A stretch of 32,758 bases of DNA from Campylobacteraceae bacterium (GTDB lineage: Bacteria; Campylobacterota; Campylobacteria; Campylobacterales; Sulfurospirillaceae): positions 1-32,758 of the forward strand of contig JALUXT010000164.1 of the NCBI GenBank assembly GCA_027013245.1, given 5' to 3'. Made by a program: the position numbers and the translations under genes. Positions 27,367 to 32,758 of the stretch are shown piece by piece. A model generated the notes under the pieces. It saw nothing but the letters and a program-made list of their open reading frames with translations. It was not told the DNA's origin and made no database searches. Positions within the stretch are counted from its first letter, which is position 1. Each line of letters starts with the position of its first letter.

Positions 27367-28352
27367 TGTTTATAGAGGATTTAAAATTTTCACTTTGGTG
27401 TGATTTTGTTGAAAGAAATTTCTTGGATAACCAATTCGTAGAATTGATAAAAAGTAAAACCATAAATGGAGCTACAAGTAATCCTTCGATTTTTAAATCA
27501 GCGATTACGACATCAAAAGCTTATAAGGATGATATAGAAAAATTAAAAGGAAAAAGTGCTAAAGAAATATATGAAGAGTTAGCTGTAAAAGATATCAAAA
27601 AAGCAGCACAAAAATTGCTCCCATTATATGAAAAAGGGGATGATGGTTTTATCAGTATAGAAGTTGATCCATTTTTCTGTGATGATGCAAATGCGACCAT
27701 AGAGGAAGGGAAAAGACTTTTTGCAAAGATAGATATGCCAAATGTCATGATAAAAGTTCCCGCAACAACTAGTGGATACAAAGCTATGGAAGTTTTGTTG
27801 GGATATGGGATAAATGTTAATGCTACTCTCATTTTTTCAACCACGCAAACTAAAAATTGCTTAGAAGCTTTTGAAAAAGGAAACGCTACTTTTAAGGGCA
27901 AGATTTTACCAAAAGCAGTTATCAGTGTATTTGTAAGTAGATTTGATAGAAAATTAGATGCAAATTTAAAAGAATTAGATTTGCCAACGGCAAAAGTTGG
28001 GGTATATAATGCTTTAAATGTGCATGATATGATAGAAAATTATGGACTAAATAATGTTCGTTGTCTTTTTGCAAGCACAGGCGTTAAAGGCGATGATTTA
28101 AAACCTGATTACTATATAAAAGAATTACTTTGCAAAAATTCAATAAATACAGCTCCACTAGATACTATAAAATATTTTGTTGAATCAAATGAAGATTTAA
28201 ACGAGGTTGGCAAACATAAAGACATGGAAGAGTTTTTTAAGACTCTAGACACTAATGGAATAGACATGAAAAAAACTTGCGATGAGTTGATGGAGGATGG
28301 ACTGATTTCTTTTAAAGATGCTTTTAAAGAAATCTTGGATGTGTTAAAGTAG
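27366..28352 (+). CDS. tal: Transaldolase
   Basis: ATG 27366 overlaps the serB stop (TAATG). FSLWCDFVERNFLDN, GATSNPSIFKSAI, IKVPATTSGYKAM, NATLIFS. The track start at 27285 is too far upstream. Confidence 0.95.
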   Translation: MFIEDLKFSLWCDFVERNFLDNQFVELIKSKTINGATSNPSIFKSAITTSKAYKDDIEKLKGKSAKEIYEELAVKDIKKAAQKLLPLYEKGDDGFISIEVDPFFCDDANATIEEGKRLFAKIDMPNVMIKVPATTSGYKAMEVLLGYGINVNATLIFSTTQTKNCLEAFEKGNATFKGKILPKAVISVFVSRFDRKLDANLKELDLPTAKVGVYNALNVHDMIENYGLNNVRCLFASTGVKGDDLKPDYYIKELLCKNSINTAPLDTIKYFVESNEDLNEVGKHKDMEEFFKTLDTNGIDMKKTCDELMEDGLISFKDAFKEILDVLK

Positions 28353-28376
28353 GAATTTAAAATAAAGGAGTCTATT

Positions 28377-29567
28377 TTGAATGAAAGAAAATATAATGTA
28401 AATATAGATGAATTAACCTTTGAAATGACAAAAAAGTTAAAATTTTATCTTGCAAAGCTAGTAGAGCATAAGGGCAGTGATTTGCATATAAAAAGTGGCT
28501 CAAATATAAGAGGCAGGGTAAATGGTCAAATAGTGTCAATGTCCAAAGAGATTGTATCTTATGAAGATAGTTTGATATTGGCCAAAGAATTGCTCAGAAC
28601 CAGATTTCAAGATTTAGTAGATAAGAAAAATCTTGATTTTACTTTTAAGCTAAATGAAAATTATAGATTTAGAGTTAATATATTTTTTCAAGTTGATGGA
28701 GTTTCCGCGGTTTTTAGAACCATACCAACAAGTTTACCAACGATAGAATCACTTCAATTACCTGAGATTATCCATTCATTTTGTAATTTACCACGAGGTT
28801 TGGTTTTAGTGACAGGCCCTACGGGGAGCGGTAAAACAACAACTCTTGCGGCCATGATAAATTACATAAATAAAGAGCATCCAAAACATATAATTACTAT
28901 AGAAGACCCAGTGGAATTTGTTTATAAAGATGATAAATCTATCGTAAACCAAAGAGCTATAGGACAAGATGCATTAAGCTTTGCAGACTCTTTAAGAGCG
29001 GCTCTACGGGAAGACCCTGATGTTATACTTGTCGGAGAAATGAGAGATTTAGAAACTATAGAGACGGCAATGCACGCAGCAGAAACTGGACATTTAGTTC
29101 TTTCAACTCTGCATACAGTAGATGCGAAAGAAACGGTAGGAAGAATTCTTGGGATGTTTGCTGGAAACGAACAAAATAGAATAAAAATGTCACTTTCTTC
29201 AACTCTGCAAGGTATAGTATCTCAAAGACTTGTAAGGACAACAAGTGGAGGAAGAACTGCAGCTGTTGAGATATTGGTAAAAAACTCTAGAATTGAAAAT
29301 CTTATTCTTGAAGGAAGAGATAGTGAGATAACAGATGCACTAAAAGAAGGAAAAGATGTGTATAAATGTCAAACATTTGATCAATCGCTTTTGGATTTAT
29401 ATGCAAGTAATAAAATTTCAGAAGAAGAAGCATTGCAAAATGCTACAAGTAGAAATGATTTGTTGATGGATATCGATTATTATAATGCTAGAACTTCCCA
29501 TAATGTAAGGGATAATGATAGCAGAATCATAAACACAGATAAAGATATTATCGGACTAAAGAAGTAA
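28377..29567 (+). CDS. pilT: Twitching motility-type retraction ATPase PilT
   Basis: KGSDLHIKSGS, Walker [69 protein letters not shown] start with AAAGGAG upstream. Confidence 0.94.
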   Translation: MNERKYNVNIDELTFEMTKKLKFYLAKLVEHKGSDLHIKSGSNIRGRVNGQIVSMSKEIVSYEDSLILAKELLRTRFQDLVDKKNLDFTFKLNENYRFRVNIFFQVDGVSAVFRTIPTSLPTIESLQLPEIIHSFCNLPRGLVLVTGPTGSGKTTTLAAMINYINKEHPKHIITIEDPVEFVYKDDKSIVNQRAIGQDALSFADSLRAALREDPDVILVGEMRDLETIETAMHAAETGHLVLSTLHTVDAKETVGRILGMFAGNEQNRIKMSLSSTLQGIVSQRLVRTTSGGRTAAVEILVKNSRIENLILEGRDSEITDALKEGKDVYKCQTFDQSLLDLYASNKISEEEALQNATSRNDLLMDIDYYNARTSHNVRDNDSRIINTDKDIIGLKK

Positions 29568-29642
29568 TTTAGTTTACTTTATGTATAATTATCAGCTTAT
29601 TATTGCATTGATGCGATGGTATAATTTTACAAAAGGATAGAC

Positions 29643-30179
29643 ATGTTAGAAGGTATAGTTAGAGAGAGTATCACAAAGCAAGCTACTAAAGAGCTTAGAA
29701 GAGATGGATATCTAATTGCCAATATTTATGGAAAAGGTGTTGAAAATATCAATGCTGCATTTAAACAAAATGAGTTCATAAAAGCGGTTAGAAATAAAGA
29801 AGAGTTGGCATTTGATGTTAAAGTTGGAGAACAAACATTGAAAGTTATCATTCAAGAATATCAAAAACACCCTGTAAAAAATACATTTTTACATGTAGAT
29901 TTAAGAATCGCACTTCCAGGAGTTTTATCAAAGTATTTGATTCCGGTTGCTACAACAGGCACTCCAAAAGGCCTTAAAGACAAAGGTGTTTTAGCACATT
30001 CTAAAAAAAGATTGAGTGTTAAATGTAAAGCTGAAGATTTACCAAAAAACTTCACACTAGATGTTAGTGATTTAGCTGTTGGAGATACTATATTGGTTAG
30101 AGACATAAAAGTTGGTGATAAAATTCAAATGATGGATGAAGATAGAATCGCTGTTGTTGGAGTTATAAAAGCTAAATAG
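29643..30179 (+). CDS. rplY: 50S ribosomal protein L25/general stress protein Ctc
   Basis: L25/Ctc two-domain layout: [55 protein letters not shown]. Confidence 0.93.
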   Translation: MLEGIVRESITKQATKELRRDGYLIANIYGKGVENINAAFKQNEFIKAVRNKEELAFDVKVGEQTLKVIIQEYQKHPVKNTFLHVDLRIALPGVLSKYLIPVATTGTPKGLKDKGVLAHSKKRLSVKCKAEDLPKNFTLDVSDLAVGDTILVRDIKVGDKIQMMDEDRIAVVGVIKAK

Positions 30180-30191
30180 CGATTAAATTAA

Positions 30192-30743
30192 ATGAATCTA
30201 ATCGTAGGACTTGGAAACCCAGAGGCAAAATATAAGAAAAATCGACACAATGTTGGTTTTATGGTTATAGATGACCTTTTGGGGGACCTTACCTGCACTA
30301 CTATAAAAAAAGCAAACTTCAAAGGACTTCTTTATAAATACAAAGAAACTCTACTTTTAAAACCACTTACCTATATGAACCTTTCAGGCGAGAGTGTGAG
30401 AGCTGTCAGTGACTACTTTGAACCACAAAAGATAATTGTTATCCATGATGATTTAGATTTAGAATTTGGAGCATTAAGATTTAAATTTGGCGGTGGCAAT
30501 GGTGGACACAATGGTTTAAAATCGATTGATTCTTGTATAGGCAAGGATTATTTTAGAGTAAGAATTGGCATAGGAAAACCTCAAGATAAAGATAAAATAG
30601 TCTCACATGTACTTTCAGATTTCTCAATCGCTCAAAAAGAAAAGTTAGGCGATATCTTAGCCAATGCAAAAGAAAGTAGTCTCGCTTTATTACAAGAAGA
30701 ACTTAGCACAGTTTCTCAAAAATATACATTGAGAAACATATGA
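30192..30743 (+). CDS. pth: Peptidyl-tRNA hydrolase
   Basis: LIVGLGNPEAKYKKNRHNVGFM, LLLKPLTYMNLSGESV, VIHDDLDLEFG, GGNGGHNGLKSI. Confidence 0.97.
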   Translation: MNLIVGLGNPEAKYKKNRHNVGFMVIDDLLGDLTCTTIKKANFKGLLYKYKETLLLKPLTYMNLSGESVRAVSDYFEPQKIIVIHDDLDLEFGALRFKFGGGNGGHNGLKSIDSCIGKDYFRVRIGIGKPQDKDKIVSHVLSDFSIAQKEKLGDILANAKESSLALLQEELSTVSQKYTLRNI

Positions 30744-31798
30744 AAATTTATCAAAAACAGATAATTTTACATTATATAAAGAATTTTTTTATAATTTTTT
30801 TAGCACTTGAATTTTTTTATGTTTGCATTAATTTACTCACAACTTATCAAAAACTACCTGAATCTGCAAATTTACAAATCTTATATACAATGTTTCAAAG
30901 TATGTATGCTATAAATTATGTATTACCACTTTCTGTGGTTTTTGCTATGATTTCAACTGTAATAGCTATGGTAAAATCAAATGAATTAGTAAGTCTGTAT
31001 GCATTTGGAATTAGTAAACAATCTTTTATGAAACCAATTTTCTTATCTTCTTTATTTATTACAATTGCGTATATTTCTTTATCATTTACTCCATTTTCAT
31101 ATGCTGGAGAATATAGTAACAATATACTAAAATTTAGTCAAATATTAACAAGCACCAATGATCTTTTTTTAAAAAAAAACAATAAATATATATATTTTGA
31201 AAAACTAGACCCTATAAAAAAAGAAGCCACAAATATCAAGATTTTTAATGTAGTTGATAGAGATATTTTATCCATAATATCTGCAAAAAAAGGGTACTAT
31301 AAAGGGAAAAATTGGATTTTGGTTGATGTTGAAAAAACAATAAAACCAAAAGTTGACACCTTGAGTTATAAAGGTATCAAAGTGTTAAAATATTCAAAAC
31401 TTGAAGCATTAAAAGACTTTAGACCAAAGATAATTGACAATATATATAAAGGTGAATTTAATCTCTCTGTTATAGATGCAATTGAGGCATTAAAATTTTT
31501 CAATACCCAAAGATTAGATACAAGCAGAATAAGAACTATAATTTTTTCTCAACTTTTTTTACCTCTTTTTGCACCTTTTTTAGTGCTGATTCTCATGGTA
31601 AGAATCCCTATAATTTCAAGATATTATAACCTTAATGTAGTTTCTTTTTCGTTATCATTTGTAACGGTGCTCGTATGGGGAGTTTTATTTCTTTTATCTA
31701 AAATGGCGATAAATTCAGTTTTGACGCCCGAACTTGCAATAATGTTGCCCATTCTTGTGCTTGCAGTAATATCTATTTATTCATACTTTAAAAAGTAA
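30740..31798 (+). CDS. LptF/LptG-family (YjgP/YjgQ) LPS export permease
   Basis: Six-TM LptF/G layout; YVLPLSVVFAMISTVIAMVKSNELVSLYAFGISKQSFMKPI, IFSQLFLPLFAPFLVLILMVRIPI. Overlaps the pth stop (ATGA). Confidence 0.92.
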   Translation: MKIYQKQIILHYIKNFFIIFLALEFFYVCINLLTTYQKLPESANLQILYTMFQSMYAINYVLPLSVVFAMISTVIAMVKSNELVSLYAFGISKQSFMKPIFLSSLFITIAYISLSFTPFSYAGEYSNNILKFSQILTSTNDLFLKKNNKYIYFEKLDPIKKEATNIKIFNVVDRDILSIISAKKGYYKGKNWILVDVEKTIKPKVDTLSYKGIKVLKYSKLEALKDFRPKIIDNIYKGEFNLSVIDAIEALKFFNTQRLDTSRIRTIIFSQLFLPLFAPFLVLILMVRIPIISRYYNLNVVSFSLSFVTVLVWGVLFLLSKMAINSVLTPELAIMLPILVLAVISIYSYFKK

Positions 31799-31879
31799 AA
31801 GCACCAAAGCATATTCTTTTAATTTTATTTTTCTTCTTTTTTGGATAAAATAGAGCTTATTAAATAATAAGGCTTTTAT

Positions 31880-32758
31880 ATGATCAACTTTGAAAAACTT
31901 TCAAATAAATACGATACCCCTTTATACGTATATAATTTTGATGAAATTACAAAAAATTATAGTGATTTAAAAAATGCTTTTAAAGCTAGAAAGTCAATGC
32001 TTTGCTACGCTGTTAAGGCAAATTCTAACTTATCTGTTCTGAAACATCTTGCACAACTTGGTTCAGGATGTGATTGCGTTTCTATAGGCGAAGTAAAAAG
32101 AGCCTTGAGGGCAGGAGTTGATAAATACAAGATTATCTTTAGTGGCGTTGGAAAAAAAGATAGTGAGATTAGTGAGGCCTTACAAAAAGATATTTTGATG
32201 TTAAACCTTGAAAGCGAAGAAGAGATGCTAAGAGTTGAAAAAATTGCAAAAGAGTTAGATAAAAATGCAAGGATAAGTATCCGAGTTAATCCAGATATCG
32301 ACCCAGAAACTCACCCTTACATCTCTACAGGATTACATGAAAATAAATTTGGAGTGGATATAGATAGTGCTAAAAAGATGTATCTATATGCAAACAAATC
32401 AAAAAATCTTACACCGATTGGCATACACTATCACATAGGTAGCCAGATTGTTAAAGCGTTACCATTTAAAGAAGCTGCAATTGTCATGGGAAATTTGTTA
32501 AGAAGTTTAAAAGCTGCAAATATTGATATAAAATTTTTCGATATTGGCGGTGGAGTCGGCATCAAATACAGAGATGAAATTACGATTTCTTTATATGATT
32601 ATGCACAAAATATATTTGAAGCTTTAAAAAACGAAGATGTTACTATCGTGTGTGAGCCAGGAAGATATATGGTTGGAAATTGTGGTTATTTGCTCACAAA
32701 AGTTTTGTATGAAAAGGCAAATAATAAAAAAAGATTTGTGATAGTAGATGCGGCGATG
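31880..32758 (+). CDS. lysA: Diaminopimelate decarboxylase (C-terminus truncated by window edge)
   Basis: Own translation from ATG 31880: MINFEKLSNKYDTPLYVYNFDEITKNYSDLKNAFKARKSMLCYAVKANSNL..., with YAVKAN PLP-lysine motif and SGCDCVSIGEVKRAL; no stop before 32758. Confidence 0.96.
   Translation, partial: MINFEKLSNKYDTPLYVYNFDEITKNYSDLKNAFKARKSMLCYAVKANSNLSVLKHLAQLGSGCDCVSIGEVKRALRAGVDKYKIIFSGVGKKDSEISEALQKDILMLNLESEEEMLRVEKIAKELDKNARISIRVNPDIDPETHPYISTGLHENKFGVDIDSAKKMYLYANKSKNLTPIGIHYHIGSQIVKALPFKEAAIVMGNLLRSLKAANIDIKFFDIGGGVGIKYRDEITISLYDYAQNIFEALKNEDVTIVCEPGRYMVGNCGYLLTKVLYEKANNKKRFVIVDAAM

Noticed and set aside
1-32758. CRISPR arrays, tRNA/rRNA genes, integrase or intact transposase
   Set aside because: Read-through found no regularly spaced direct repeats, cloverleaf-like T-arm motifs, or recombinase motifs; the 13.9/14.5 kb repeat has only two copies.

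Overview
This 32.8 kb AT-rich window looks like a Campylobacterota (Epsilonproteobacteria) chromosome, judged from gene content and order. Most of it is core: mreB(partial)-clpX-lpxA-fabZ-queH on the minus strand, a DUF748/AsmA-like giant, lpxB-greA-argC-lpxH-like-cheV-cheA(REC)-cheW, an RRM protein, and serB-tal-pilT-rplY-pth-lptF/G-lysA(partial). No tRNA, rRNA, CRISPR array or intact transposase was seen. Two signalling operons are present: a minus-strand OmpR-type RR / RR-PAS-GGDEF / Cache-HK trio with overlapping genes, and a plus-strand OmpR-type RR / intramembrane-type HK pair. The less ordinary part is the accessory stretch from about 11.9 to 18.1 kb, between bcp and the lpxB block. It holds 11-bp-period direct repeats in front of both regulator operons, a two-hairpin leader that recurs upstream of serB 14.5 kb away, a 38-46 bp direct repeat bracketing two tiny genes, an apparent RNase H-like gene stub ending at one repeat copy, a possible transposon-end relic after hemC, and a divergent hemC-like gene. 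I found no clear complete new system. The best leads are these repeat/regulatory structures and the decayed junctions. All homology calls come from recognising sequence motifs by eye; no searches were run.
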